A stretch of DNA of 64,000 bases from Ascidiaceihabitans sp039975415 (GCF_039975415.1 NZ_JBDWHD010000014.1); one strand, 5' to 3'. Shown: positions 50,216 to 59,881, numbered from the stretch's first letter. The notes: a model not told the origin generated them from the letters alone. Made by a program: numbers and translations.

Positions 50216-51754
50216 ATGTCTCTTTCTTCCTCACGTTTTTACACGCTATCTTGTTCAACAGCTGTTGCACTTTTTCTTGGCGCCCCTGCCGCTTTTGCTG
50301 ATCTGACAGGTGCAGATGTTTGGGCCGACTGGCGCGGGTATATGGAAGGGTTCGGTTATGGCCTGACCGCGGATGAAGCGGTTTCCGGCAATACGTTGAC
50401 GGTTTCCAATGTGGTTATGTCTTTGCCTCTAGAGGGTCAGGCAGGCACTGTTGGCTACACCATTCCAACGCTTGATTTTGTCACCAACGCCGATGGAACC
50501 GTGAATGTTGTGATGGCCCCGCAATCCGACCTGACAATGCAAACCAAAACCGAAACTGGCGAGGTTGTTGATATCGCGGCGTCCTACGACACGGCAAACT
50601 TCCAAATGGTAGCGTCAGGCGATCCGTCTGCGCTGACGTATACATACAGCGCTGATACAATGGACATCACCCTTGATAGTGTCGCCATGAACGGCACGAC
50701 CTTGCCTGCCGACGCCGCGCGCTTTGTGATGTCCGTGGCCGACATCAAAGGCACCACCGACATCACGGTTGCAGACAAACGCACCTACGACCAAACCATG
50801 ACATCCGGCGCGGTTACCTATGACGCCGCCTTTGTAGATCCCGAAGGCCAAGGTCGCTTTGCTTTAAAGGGCGGGACCCAAGGTATGACATTTGGCGGCG
50901 TGGGCGATTTGCCAGCCGACGGCCAGACAACGGATATCGGCGCCTTGCTGGCTGCGGGATTTGATTTTTCCGGCACCTTCGGATTTCTGGCAGGCAACAT
51001 GAACTTGAACTTCGATGGGCCAGATGGCGCAGGCACGGCCAGCACCTCGTCCCAAGGCGGGAACATTGGCGTTGCGATGGGCCAAGAAGGTCTGCGCTAT
51101 GACGTGACCCAGAATGGGCTGGATGTGAATATGCTGATGCCTGACGTACCGTTGCCCATCAGCTTCAAGATGCAGCAATCGAAGTTCAACTTGACGATGC
51201 CCATGCAAAAATCGGACGAAGAACAAGATTTCGCCTTCGGGTTCAAAATGGGCGATTTCACCATGTCTGATATGATCTGGGGCATTTTCGATCCAACAGG
51301 CCAATTGCCACGCGATCCGGCCACCATTGCCATCGACTTGACCGGCAAAGCGAAGGTGCTGTTCGACTTTTTTGACCCAGCGCAAGCTGCCGCCTTGGAA
51401 AGCAGCGGCGCAGTGCCGGGCGAGCTGAACGCGCTGACTTTACAAAACCTTGTGGTCGATGCTGTGGGTGCGCGGTTGTCAGGCAAAGGTGACTTTGTCT
51501 TCGACAACACCGATTTGGTAAGCTTTGGCGGCATTCCGAAACCCGAAGGCGCGGTTGATCTGGAACTTGTGGGCGGCAACGGGCTGATCGACAAACTGGT
51601 CGCCATGGGCCTTTTGCCTGAACAGCAAGCTATGGGTGCACGCATGATGATGGGTCTGTTCGCGGTTCCAGGCGAAGGGGAAGACACGTTGAATTCCAAA
51701 ATCGAATTCAACGACCAAGGTCACATTCTGGCCAACGGTCAGCGCATCCAGTAA
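50216..51754 (+). CDS. DUF2125 periplasmic protein
   Basis: A 512-residue exported protein of the alphaproteobacterial DUF2125 family. A signal peptide (SCSTAVALFLGAPAAFA) precedes LTGADVWADWRGYMEGFGYG. The rest is a long beta-rich repeat-like chain, suggesting an elongated periplasmic structure such as those in AsmA-like lipid-transfer or membrane-assembly proteins; this is inference. ATG 50216 has AGGA upstream and begins at the signal peptide; the frame is open from 50156. A clear terminator follows. Confidence 0.9.
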   Translation: MSLSSSRFYTLSCSTAVALFLGAPAAFADLTGADVWADWRGYMEGFGYGLTADEAVSGNTLTVSNVVMSLPLEGQAGTVGYTIPTLDFVTNADGTVNVVMAPQSDLTMQTKTETGEVVDIAASYDTANFQMVASGDPSALTYTYSADTMDITLDSVAMNGTTLPADAARFVMSVADIKGTTDITVADKRTYDQTMTSGAVTYDAAFVDPEGQGRFALKGGTQGMTFGGVGDLPADGQTTDIGALLAAGFDFSGTFGFLAGNMNLNFDGPDGAGTASTSSQGGNIGVAMGQEGLRYDVTQNGLDVNMLMPDVPLPISFKMQQSKFNLTMPMQKSDEEQDFAFGFKMGDFTMSDMIWGIFDPTGQLPRDPATIAIDLTGKAKVLFDFFDPAQAAALESSGAVPGELNALTLQNLVVDAVGARLSGKGDFVFDNTDLVSFGGIPKPEGAVDLELVGGNGLIDKLVAMGLLPEQQAMGARMMMGLFAVPGEGEDTLNSKIEFNDQGHILANGQRIQ

Positions 51755-51773
51755 CCCTTTTCTACAAGCTCTC

Positions 51774-51801
51774 AAGGCCGCGCTTCATGGTGCGGCCTTT
51801 T
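51774..51801 (+). terminator. Intrinsic terminator of the DUF2125 gene
   Basis: AAGGCCGC (51774-51781) pairs with GCGGCCTT (51792-51799) across a 10-nt loop, ending in TTTT. It is 20 nt after the DUF2125 stop and about 100 nt before pmbA, separating the two transcripts. Confidence 0.85.
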
Positions 51802-51899
51802 GCGTGTGCACGGCGCGCTACATCGCTTTTGCACCCGCGACCCTTGCAGCCTGCCCCCTGCACCGTTACCTCACCTACAACTCTAATGCGGAGACTGCG

Positions 51900-53246
51900 A
51901 TGCCAATGCCCCTGAACGTGCTGACCCAAGCCTTGTTAAAGGCAGCTAAAACCGCTGGCGCGGACGCAGCCGACGCTATGGCGGTGCAAGGCACATCCGT
52001 TTCCATCGACGTGCGGGCGGGCGCATTGGAACATGCCGAACGCAGCGAAGGTGTCGATCTGGGGTTGCGGGTTTTTGTAGGCCAGAAAGTCGCCAACGTG
52101 TCCGCTTCAGACACCTCGGACCGGACCATCGAAGAAATGGCAGTCCGTGCCGTGGCCATGGCACAAGAAGCCCCGGAAGACCCCTATGCCGGCCTTGCGA
52201 ACCCCGATCAGCTGACCCAAACGCGCAACGCCGATGGTCTGGAACTATACGATCCAACCCCGGAACCCACCGCCGAAGCCTTGCAAGATGACGCGATGCG
52301 TGCCGAAGCTGCGGCATTGGCTGTCAAAGGCGTCACCCAAGCCCAAGGGGCCACCGCAGCCTATGGTGCGCGCGACGTCTATTTGGCCGCCTCCAATGGC
52401 TTTGAAGGTGGTTACAGCCGAACAGACCGCGCCATAAGCTGCGTGGCCATTGCAGGCTCTGGCACACAGATGGAACGCGACTATTCTGGTGACAGCCGCA
52501 TTTTTCAGGGCGACTTGCGCAGCGCCCAAGACATCGGCACCGAAGCAGGCATGCGCGTGCTGGAACGCATGGATGCCCGCCAACCCAAAACCGGCACCTA
52601 CCCCGTTTTGTTTGACGAACGCATTTCCGCCAGTTTGATTGGTCATATGCTGGCTGCCGCGAACGGGGCCGCAGTGGCGCGTGGTGCCACATGGCTGCGC
52701 GACGCATTGGGCGAAGACCTTTTACCCAAAGGGCTGGACGTCATTGAGGACCCACATCGCAAGCGTGCCGGCGGTTCGCGCCCCTTTGATGCCGAAGGGT
52801 TGCCCACGAAGGTGCGCAAGATCATCGACAACGGCACACTGACAGGCTGGACACTGGATCTGGCCAACGCCCGCAAACTGGACATGCAGTCAACAGGCAA
52901 CGCCGCACGCGGGCCGTCTTCGGGTCCGTCCCCGGCGACATGGAATGTGGCGTTGACCCAAGGGGACGCAAGCCGCGCAGACCTGATCCGCGAAATGGGC
53001 ACCGGGTTGCTTGTCACCTCAATGATCGGCTCAACCATCAACCCCAACACCGGCGACTATTCACGAGGCGCAGCAGGCCTGTGGATTGAAAACGGCGAAA
53101 TCACTTATGCAGTCAACGAATGTACCATCGCAGGCAATTTGCGCGACATGTTACGTTCAATTGTACCAGCCAATGACGCACGCACGCATCTTAGCCGCGT
53201 TGTGCCATCGCTTTTGGTGCCGGGGATGACGCTTGCAGGATCATGA
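51900..53246 (+). CDS. pmbA: PmbA/TldE metalloprotease-family protein
   Basis: A 448-residue member of the TldD/PmbA family. Residues such as RAGALEHAERSEGVDLGLRV and TGTYPVLFDERI match TldE/PmbA, which works with TldD as a heterodimer that cleaves unfolded or leader peptides. The active zinc site sits in TldD, and no tldD is in the window. ATG 51900 has GGAG upstream; the extended frame from 51804 runs back into the terminator region. cysQ starts inside its last 14 nt. Confidence 0.9.
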   Translation: MPMPLNVLTQALLKAAKTAGADAADAMAVQGTSVSIDVRAGALEHAERSEGVDLGLRVFVGQKVANVSASDTSDRTIEEMAVRAVAMAQEAPEDPYAGLANPDQLTQTRNADGLELYDPTPEPTAEALQDDAMRAEAAALAVKGVTQAQGATAAYGARDVYLAASNGFEGGYSRTDRAISCVAIAGSGTQMERDYSGDSRIFQGDLRSAQDIGTEAGMRVLERMDARQPKTGTYPVLFDERISASLIGHMLAAANGAAVARGATWLRDALGEDLLPKGLDVIEDPHRKRAGGSRPFDAEGLPTKVRKIIDNGTLTGWTLDLANARKLDMQSTGNAARGPSSGPSPATWNVALTQGDASRADLIREMGTGLLVTSMIGSTINPNTGDYSRGAAGLWIENGEITYAVNECTIAGNLRDMLRSIVPANDARTHLSRVVPSLLVPGMTLAGS

Positions 53247-54012
53247 TCTGGACCTGCTGATCGATGCATGCCGGATTGCAGGGCGCATTGCGACAAGCTA
53301 CGCAGGCAAAACCGCCAAACGCTGGGACAAGCCCGAAGATGCGGGCCCCGTGACCGAGGCCGATCTGGCCGTCAACGACATGTTTCATGCAGTGTTGCGT
53401 CAGGCCCGACCCGATTACGGCTGGCTTTCGGAGGAAACCGAAGATTCTACGGCGCGGCAGGACTGTGACACGGTGTTTATCGTGGACCCTATCGATGGCA
53501 CCCGCAGTTTTGCTGCAGGTGATCCGACATGGGCGCACTCTGTTGCTGTGGCACACAAAGGGCATGTGACTGCGGCCGTGGTTTACCTGCCTTTACGCGA
53601 CAAACTATATGCCGCCCGCAAAGGTGGAGGGGCCACGCTGAACGGTACACACATGCGGGTGTCTTCGCAGAAAACGCTGCACAAATCGTCCGTTTTGACA
53701 ACACGTCCCGCGATGAAGGACAGCAACTGGAAGAACGGCGCACCAGATGTTGATTTCAATTACCGCCCGTCATTGGCCTACCGCATGGCCTGCATCGCCG
53801 AGGGGCGATTTGATGTTATGTTTACCTTTCGGCCCACGTGGGAATGGGACATTGCGGCGGGCGAATTGATCATTGCCGAAGCCGGGGGGACCATCAGCGA
53901 TCGCACTGGTCGCCCTTTGACGTTTAACAATCCGACGCCCCAACTGAACGGCGTTATCGCTGGCACCCCCTTGGTGCACCGCGACACTCTGGATGCATTG
54001 CACCCGGCTTGA
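53233..54012 (+). CDS. cysQ: 3'(2'),5'-bisphosphate nucleotidase / inositol monophosphatase family (CysQ-like)
   Basis: A 259-residue metal-dependent phosphatase. The Li-sensitive IMPase motifs are EETED (metal Glu), DPIDGTRSF and WDIAAGELIIAEAGG. In the CysQ subgroup it hydrolyses 3'-phosphoadenosine 5'-phosphate from sulfate assimilation; the alternative is inositol monophosphatase. The start is TTG 53233, overlapping pmbA by 14 nt; no in-frame ATG is nearby. The next 128 nt before the KdtA-like gene hold only a short hydrophobic antisense ORF. Confidence 0.88.
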   Translation: MQDHDLDLLIDACRIAGRIATSYAGKTAKRWDKPEDAGPVTEADLAVNDMFHAVLRQARPDYGWLSEETEDSTARQDCDTVFIVDPIDGTRSFAAGDPTWAHSVAVAHKGHVTAAVVYLPLRDKLYAARKGGGATLNGTHMRVSSQKTLHKSSVLTTRPAMKDSNWKNGAPDVDFNYRPSLAYRMACIAEGRFDVMFTFRPTWEWDIAAGELIIAEAGGTISDRTGRPLTFNNPTPQLNGVIAGTPLVHRDTLDALHPA

Positions 54013-54140
54013 CCCATTGGCACAATTGGGCAAACTGACAAGCGCAGCCGAAAGGATCAAGCCGATGACGCACAGCGTCACATATTCATTCGCGTTCCGC
54101 TGCCAAAGCCACGCCTTTTGGGCTTTGGGGTAGGGCAAAT

Positions 54141-55358
54141 ATGGTCACTGGTTTGGGACTATCAGCATATCGCGCCCTATCGCGGCGCAGGGCGTCTACC
54201 CCCTATACCACTTCTGCGGTGCGCCCTTCCGGCGCTTTGGTCTGGATGCATGCCCCCGAAGAAGGCAGCGCAGACACCGCGGCGACATTGGCCCGGCGGT
54301 TGGCGGCGACGTTGCCGGATTTGACCGTCATCGTGACCGTTGCCGGGAAAATCAGACCTCTTTGTGCTGGCAAGGACCTGATCTGTGAAACCTTGCCGCA
54401 AGATCACCCCGACACGGCCCGTCAGTTCATTGATCATTGGAAACCTGATGTTGCGTTGTGGCTTTGGGGCAATCTGCAACAGTCTTTCATCGACGCCGCC
54501 GCGCACTCAGGGGCTGCATTGCTTTTGGTGAATGCCGGTCAGAACGGATTTGACGAACTTAGCAGCCGCTGGCGACGCGATGTTGCGCGCCGGATGTTTG
54601 GCTTGTTTGACAAAGTGATCGCCCGGTCTGATGTCGCAGCAACGCGATTGACCATGCTGGGCTGTTCCAGCGAGATTTTGGAACAAACCGCCCCATTACA
54701 GACCAGCTCAATCGCATTGCCCTTTGCGCAAACCGATTTTGACGAAATGGCGGATGTTTTAAAGGGGCGCCCGGTATGGCATGCCGCTGCCGTGCAGCCC
54801 GAAGAAGTTTCCGTTGTCCTTGAAGCACACCGCCATGCGTCTCGTATGTCCCATCGCTTGCTGTTGGTTCTGAACCCTGCAGATCCCGCGCAGGAAAACG
54901 ACTGCATCGCAATTCTGAAAGACCAGAACATGCGGTTTGCAAATTGGGACGAAGGTGCCTTCCCCGATGACAACTGTCAGGTCCTTTTGGCACCATCCCA
55001 GGGCGAATTGGGGCTGTGGTATCGCTGTGCGCCGGTGTCCTTTTTGGGAAGTTCCTTAGTTGCTGGCAAAGGCGGGCTGGACCCGATGCAGGCTGCGGCC
55101 TTGGGCAGCGCCGTTTTGTATGGCCCCAACGTGCGGAACCATCTGAACGTCTACACGCGCCTGGCAACAGTCGGCGCGGCGCGTATCGTCAATGACGCCA
55201 ATGCATTGGGCGTGGCTGTCACGCGGTTGATGGCGCCGGATCATGCAGCAACCATGGCGTTGGCGGGATGGGACGTGGCTTCGGAAAGTGCAGCTGTCAC
55301 AGACCGGATTGTAGATCTGGTCCAAGACGCGCTAGATGCGCGTCAACGAAGGGGCTAG
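54141..55358 (+). CDS. KdtA-like glycosyltransferase (3-deoxy-manno-octulosonic-acid transferase family, divergent)
   Basis: A 405-residue GT-B-like protein related to WaaA/KdtA, which adds Kdo to lipid A precursors. The ADVALWLWGN-type interdomain segment and the donor-site GLDPMQAAALGSAVLYGPNVRNHL (matching GGHNxLEPAxxGxPVxFGP) are recognisable. Conserved positions differ: the SxGE acceptor motif with the catalytic Glu reads HAPEEGS, and the N-terminal membrane helix of typical KdtA is short or absent. It sits 3 nt upstream of lpxK, so a lipid A role is likely, but catalysis is uncertain. Confidence 0.78.
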   Translation: MVTGLGLSAYRALSRRRASTPYTTSAVRPSGALVWMHAPEEGSADTAATLARRLAATLPDLTVIVTVAGKIRPLCAGKDLICETLPQDHPDTARQFIDHWKPDVALWLWGNLQQSFIDAAAHSGAALLLVNAGQNGFDELSSRWRRDVARRMFGLFDKVIARSDVAATRLTMLGCSSEILEQTAPLQTSSIALPFAQTDFDEMADVLKGRPVWHAAAVQPEEVSVVLEAHRHASRMSHRLLLVLNPADPAQENDCIAILKDQNMRFANWDEGAFPDDNCQVLLAPSQGELGLWYRCAPVSFLGSSLVAGKGGLDPMQAAALGSAVLYGPNVRNHLNVYTRLATVGAARIVNDANALGVAVTRLMAPDHAATMALAGWDVASESAAVTDRIVDLVQDALDARQRRG

Positions 55359-55361
55359 GCC

Positions 55362-56345
55362 ATGCGCGAACCTGCATTTTGGGGCAAAGGAAACGGCTGG
55401 CAATCCATGCTGCTGGCGCCTTTGGGCAAGCTATACGCCACAGCCACGGCCCGACGTTTGGCGCAGGGCACACCGCTAAAACTGGACGTTCCGGTGGTGT
55501 GTGTCGGCAATCTGAACGCAGGAGGCACCGGCAAAACCCCTACTGTGATTGCCTGCGTTGAGCGCCTGCGGGATATGTTCCATACCCCTCATGTTGTCAG
55601 TCGCGGTTACGGTGGATCGCTTGCTGGACCGGTTCGCGTCGATCCCAACAGGCACACCGCGGCTCAGGTTGGCGATGAACCTTTGTTGTTGGCTGCATTC
55701 GCAGATGTCTGGGTGGCCAAGGACCGCGCCGCAGGGGCCAAAGCCGCACAGGCAGATGGCGCGACTGTCATCGTTTTGGATGATGGGTTCCAAAACCCCG
55801 CTTTGGTGCAAGATTTGGCAATTGTGGTTGTGGACGCCGAACGCGGGTTTGGAAACGGGCGTTGTATCCCTGCGGGACCACTGCGCGAACCCGTAGATAC
55901 GGGACTGGCGCGGGCTGATTTGCTGCTGTCCATCGGATCAATTCAGGCGCAGCAAGACTTTGCCGCTAAATTGCCCGACACGCACCCGCCCCATGTCACT
56001 GCGTCACTGGACGCGCTGCAAACCGGCATGACCTGGACGGACACGCCATTTTACGCCTTCGCAGGCATTGGTCATCCTGAAAAATTCTTTGAAACCCTAC
56101 GCGGCTTGGGTGCGGATCTGGTGGCGACACAAGCGCTGGACGACCACCAATCGCTTTCAACAACCCTGTTGTCGCGGATGGAGACCGAAGCCAAGTCGCA
56201 AGGCGCACAATTGGTCACGACAGAAAAAGACGCTGCCCGTCTGCCGCCCTCATACCGTGGCAAGGTGATCACCTTGCCCGTTCGGTTGACCTTTGGCGAC
56301 GAAGATGCGCTGCACACGAAGCTTCAAGCCTTGCCGCAGCCCTAG
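55362..56345 (+). CDS. lpxK: Tetraacyldisaccharide 4'-kinase
   Basis: A 327-residue inner-membrane-associated kinase that phosphorylates the 4' position of the lipid A disaccharide. The P-loop is GNLNAGGTGKTP (49-60), followed by VVSRGYGG, VGDEPLLLA and VIVLDDGFQNP, all diagnostic of LpxK. It follows the KdtA-like gene by 3 nt and is probably co-transcribed. A modest hairpin follows its stop. Confidence 0.96.
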   Translation: MREPAFWGKGNGWQSMLLAPLGKLYATATARRLAQGTPLKLDVPVVCVGNLNAGGTGKTPTVIACVERLRDMFHTPHVVSRGYGGSLAGPVRVDPNRHTAAQVGDEPLLLAAFADVWVAKDRAAGAKAAQADGATVIVLDDGFQNPALVQDLAIVVVDAERGFGNGRCIPAGPLREPVDTGLARADLLLSIGSIQAQQDFAAKLPDTHPPHVTASLDALQTGMTWTDTPFYAFAGIGHPEKFFETLRGLGADLVATQALDDHQSLSTTLLSRMETEAKSQGAQLVTTEKDAARLPPSYRGKVITLPVRLTFGDEDALHTKLQALPQP

Positions 56346-56372
56346 CCACGCAGCCCAAACAAAACATGTCGT

Positions 56373-56390
56373 AGCCCGTTAGGGCTTCCT
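56373..56390 (+). terminator. Weak intrinsic terminator after lpxK
   Basis: AGCCC-GTTA-GGGCT followed by TCCTTT, 28 nt after the lpxK stop. The stem is short (5 bp) and the T-run imperfect. Confidence 0.45.
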
Positions 56391-56400
56391 TTGGATCAGG

Positions 56401-57513
56401 TCAGCCGTCTTCGTTCAGCTTTGGGGCAGGGCGATGCAAGGCAAGCTCCGCATCTGAAAACCGGATAGGCGTACGTATTCCCGGGACCCCGTCCAGCGCG
56501 ATCTGTATCTCTCGGGCTTTGACCTGCGGATCGGCCATGACATCCGCCATATCGTTGATCGGACCTGCAGGCACGCCTTGGGCTTCGCACGCCGCCAACA
56601 GATCATCGCGGTCGCGCAAAATTGTGGCCGCCGTCAGCAATTTGGTCATTTCATCACGGTTGGCAATGCGGTCGGCATTCTTCAGAAATTTGCTGTCCGT
56701 TGTCATCCAGTCCAGCCCCAACAACTGGCACAGACGCCGATACTGACCGTCGTTGCCCGTGGCGATGATGATATGCCCGTCCGCACAATCAAACACTTGA
56801 TACGGCGTCAGGTTCATATGGGCATTGCCCATCCGTCCCGGTGCCTTGCCCGTTGTCAGGTAGTTCATGGCCTGGTTCGACGTAATCCCCACCGCCACAT
56901 CCAAAAGCGCCATATCAATATGTTGCCCACGGCCGGTTTGATGACGTTGATGCACGGCGGCCAAGATCGCCGTTGTGGCATATACTCCGGTGAAAATATC
57001 CGTAATGGCAACGCCTGACTTTTGCGGCTGGCCGTCCGGATCGCCCGTAATTGACATAAGCCCCGACATGCCTTGGATGATGAAATCATATCCTGCGCGG
57101 TGGGCGTAGGGGCCGGTTTGCCCGAACCCCGTGATCGAACAGTAAATCAGTTCGGGGAAATCCGCTTTAAGGCTGTCGTAGTCCAACCCGTATTTCGCCA
57201 ATCCGCCAACTTTGAAGTTTTCAATCAAAATATCCGCGTCTTGCAAAAGCGCTTTGACCCGCGCCTGCCCCTCTGCGGTTTTGAAATCTGCTACGACAGA
57301 TGCTTTTCCACGGTTTGTCGAATGGAAGTATGCCGCAGAGACATCGTCATCGCGCGTCACAAACGGCGGACCCCACTGGCGCGTATCGTCGCCAGCGGGG
57401 CTTTCTACTTTGGTGACTGTTGCCCCAAGATCAGACAGCGTTTGACCAGCCCAAGGCCCCGCCAAAACACGCGCCAATTCAACGACGCGCAGTCCTTCAA
57501 GGGGCGCTGCCAT
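56401..57513 (-). CDS. CaiB/BaiF-family (class III) CoA-transferase
   Basis: A 370-residue class III CoA-transferase. The N-terminal LEGLRVVELARVLAGPWAGQTLSDLGATVTKVE and the AGYDFIIQGMSGLMSITG segment are typical; the catalytic Asp of the family lies in the HIDMALLD region. It moves CoA between organic acids; the donor and acceptor are unknown. The ATG shares a base with the dsbA stop (TAATG), tying it to a thioredoxin-fold gene with no obvious metabolic link. Confidence 0.92.
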   Translation of the reverse strand: MAAPLEGLRVVELARVLAGPWAGQTLSDLGATVTKVESPAGDDTRQWGPPFVTRDDDVSAAYFHSTNRGKASVVADFKTAEGQARVKALLQDADILIENFKVGGLAKYGLDYDSLKADFPELIYCSITGFGQTGPYAHRAGYDFIIQGMSGLMSITGDPDGQPQKSGVAITDIFTGVYATTAILAAVHQRHQTGRGQHIDMALLDVAVGITSNQAMNYLTTGKAPGRMGNAHMNLTPYQVFDCADGHIIIATGNDGQYRRLCQLLGLDWMTTDSKFLKNADRIANRDEMTKLLTAATILRDRDDLLAACEAQGVPAGPINDMADVMADPQVKAREIQIALDGVPGIRTPIRFSDAELALHRPAPKLNEDG

Positions 57514-58202
57514 TACTCGGCCGCTTCGTCGATCAGCTTGGACATTTCTTCAAAGGACATGTTGTTGTAGGTTGTGCCGTTGATCACGAAGCTGGGCGTC
57601 GAACGAACCCCGTCTTCTTCCGCATTTTCCTGATACCACGCCACCAACGTCCGCGCTTTGGTGTCATCTTCAAGACATGCTTGCAGGGTTTCGTCGCTTA
57701 AGCCTGCCAAGCGACCAATTTTACGCAGTTCGCCGATGATGGCCGATGGTTCACCCGCACGCGACCATGTGCTTTGCCCGGAATAGATCAAATCCGTCAG
57801 CCCGAAGAATTTGTCGGGTCCGGCACAGCGCGCAATCATAGACGCCCAAAGGCCGTAGCGGTCGAAATACACTTCACGGTACACAAAGTTGATTTTGTCT
57901 GTGTCAATGTAATCGCGTTTCAGATCCTTGAAAACACCGCTGTGGAAGTTGGCGCAGTGTGGGCAGGTGTAGGATGCGTATTCGATAACCGTAACAGGCG
58001 CATCTGCATTCCCCAATGACATATCCGGGATCAAAGATGTGTCGAGGTCCGCATTTTCATCGGCGTTGTCCGCGGCCGTTGCAACAGGTTCTACCACCGT
58101 TGAGGCGGCGACAGGGGTGTCTTGGCCCGATGGCGCCACAAAAACAAAGTATGCGCCGACGCCCACCAAGGCGGCCACGACAAGAGGAATGATACGTTTC
58201 AT
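57513..58202 (-). CDS. DsbA-family thiol:disulfide protein
   Basis: A 229-residue periplasmic thioredoxin-fold protein, anchored or exported by the N-terminal hydrophobic segment (IIPLVVAALVGVGAYFVFV). The redox site is CPHC (80-83, in YASYTCPHCANFH), and cis-Pro is in RSTPSFVING. It resembles the alphaproteobacterial DsbA-like proteins found next to DUF721 and mutY. It probably oxidises or isomerises exported proteins. It follows the DciA-like gene by 18 nt. Confidence 0.92.
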   Translation of the reverse strand: MKRIIPLVVAALVGVGAYFVFVAPSGQDTPVAASTVVEPVATAADNADENADLDTSLIPDMSLGNADAPVTVIEYASYTCPHCANFHSGVFKDLKRDYIDTDKINFVYREVYFDRYGLWASMIARCAGPDKFFGLTDLIYSGQSTWSRAGEPSAIIGELRKIGRLAGLSDETLQACLEDDTKARTLVAWYQENAEEDGVRSTPSFVINGTTYNNMSFEEMSKLIDEAAE

Positions 58203-58220
58203 AGAATAAATATCCTTAGT

Positions 58221-58733
58221 TCAGGGATGTGTTTTACGGGTTAGAATGTTGGTGCCCAAACGTTCAAGCGCTTGGCGCAAACCATCGTCGGCGACAGGTG
58301 CAACAGTTTGCACCGCTTGCGCCACGTCCTTCGGATCCAAACGTGCCGGGGCCGTATCCGCTTTGCGTGCCGCAAATGCCACCTGCCCTTCTGCAAATCC
58401 GGTTGGTGCGGTCTGTGTGATCCGAACACGCGCAATCGCATTGTAGCCGTAAACGGCGTTTACCTTAGCGCGAATTTGTTCCTTTTGCATTTCCAGCATC
58501 GTGGCTTGCGCCCCGGTGGTCAGCAGTGTCAGCGTCGCCCCCATGCCCCCGCGGGTATAGGACACCTCGACAGGGCGCGCGATTTCGGCCACCGATGGCC
58601 CTGCAATTTCCGCCCAATGCGTCAAAAGGCGACTTTGCGCGAATCCCCGGCTCTCAGAGGCCGTGCGGATACGATCGCCCAGCAAAGAACTGGTGCGTTT
58701 GAACCCTTTTGTACTGGCACGGCGCTGCGCCAC
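58221..58733 (-). CDS. DUF721 / DciA-like protein
   Basis: A 170-residue DUF721 protein. DciA in this family loads the replicative helicase DnaB in bacteria that lack DnaC. The LLTHWAEIAGPSVAEIARPVEVSY core and the following beta strands (ATLTLLTTGAQATMLEMQ) are recognisable. The start is GTG 58733, with AAGGGA about 9 nt upstream. It heads a DciA-DsbA-CaiB operon divergent from mutY, a neighbourhood often seen in alphaproteobacteria. Confidence 0.87.
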   Translation of the reverse strand: MAQRRASTKGFKRTSSLLGDRIRTASESRGFAQSRLLTHWAEIAGPSVAEIARPVEVSYTRGGMGATLTLLTTGAQATMLEMQKEQIRAKVNAVYGYNAIARVRITQTAPTGFAEGQVAFAARKADTAPARLDPKDVAQAVQTVAPVADDGLRQALERLGTNILTRKTHP

Positions 58734-58828
58734 GGCTATGTTCCCTTCAGAACGACGATAACTTTGGTTGCATCATAGCGTATGCCCACAGCACCGCCAG
58801 CGAAACGATTGGTTAAGGATCATAAACA

Positions 58829-59881
58829 TTGTGTGACCTGAGCACAGAATTGCTGGATTGGTATGACCTGCATGCCCGCGCCATGCCGTGGCGCACGCCC
58901 CCCGCCGAAAAACAGGCCGGCGTTCGTTCGGACCCCTATAAAATATGGCTATCAGAGGTCATGTTGCAGCAAACGACAGTCGCTGCTGTCACCGAATACT
59001 TCAATCGCTTTACCAACCGCTGGCCCACCATCAGCGCCCTTGCTGCGGCAGATGACGCAGATGTGATGGGCGAATGGGCAGGTCTTGGATATTATGCCCG
59101 CGCCCGCAATTTGTTGAAATGCGCCCGCGCGATCGTGGCCGAGCATGGTGGCATTTTCCCTGCCGATCATGCCGCTTTGCTAAAGCTGCCCGGCATCGGC
59201 CCCTATACGGCGGCGGCCATCAGCTCTATCGCATTTGACCTGCGCCATGTCGTTGTGGATGGCAACGTCGAACGCGTCATGGCGCGGTTGTACGACGTGC
59301 ACACGCCATTACCAGCCGCCAAACCCGAATTGACCACCCTTGCCGAGGCGTTGACACCAAACAGCCGCCCTGGCGATTACGCCCAAGCCGTGATGGATTT
59401 GGGCGCCACCCTTTGCACCCCGAAATCCCCCGCCTGCGGCATATGCCCATGGCGCACGCCCTGTCTGGCAAGACAAGCAGGTACGGCGCAGGATCTTCCC
59501 AAGAAGACACCTAAGAAACCCAAACCCGTCCGTCATGGCACGGTGTATGTGGCCCGGCGCAGCGATGGCGCTTGGCTGTTGGAAACCCGCCCCGACAAGG
59601 GGCTTTTGGGTGGCATGCTTGGGTGGCCCGGATCAGATTGGGTTGATGTGGCAGATAACCGTCCGGCCGGTGCGCCCCCGATCGAAGCCCAATGGTCCCC
59701 GATTGCAAGTGAGGTGCGCCATACTTTTACGCATTTCCATCTGATCTTAACCGTTTTGCATGCAGACACCGACAACACGCCCACGCAAGGCACATTTGTT
59801 CCACGCGAGGCATTCCGCCCTTCCGATTTGCCCACAGTCTTTCGCAAAGCCTTCGATTTGATCGCCAATCCGCCGCATTGA
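58829..59881 (+). CDS. mutY: A/G-specific adenine glycosylase
   Basis: A 350-residue base-excision enzyme that removes adenine opposite 8-oxoguanine. Catalytic residues are E43 (WLSEVMLQQTTV) and D144 (VVVDGNVERV), with a helix-hairpin-helix LPGIGPYTAAAI (about 120-131). The [4Fe-4S] cluster ligands are C196, C203, C206 and C212. The C-terminal NUDIX-like domain (about 228-350) recognises 8-oxoG. The start is TTG 58829, with AAGGA about 9 nt upstream. Confidence 0.95.
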   Translation: MCDLSTELLDWYDLHARAMPWRTPPAEKQAGVRSDPYKIWLSEVMLQQTTVAAVTEYFNRFTNRWPTISALAAADDADVMGEWAGLGYYARARNLLKCARAIVAEHGGIFPADHAALLKLPGIGPYTAAAISSIAFDLRHVVVDGNVERVMARLYDVHTPLPAAKPELTTLAEALTPNSRPGDYAQAVMDLGATLCTPKSPACGICPWRTPCLARQAGTAQDLPKKTPKKPKPVRHGTVYVARRSDGAWLLETRPDKGLLGGMLGWPGSDWVDVADNRPAGAPPIEAQWSPIASEVRHTFTHFHLILTVLHADTDNTPTQGTFVPREAFRPSDLPTVFRKAFDLIANPPH

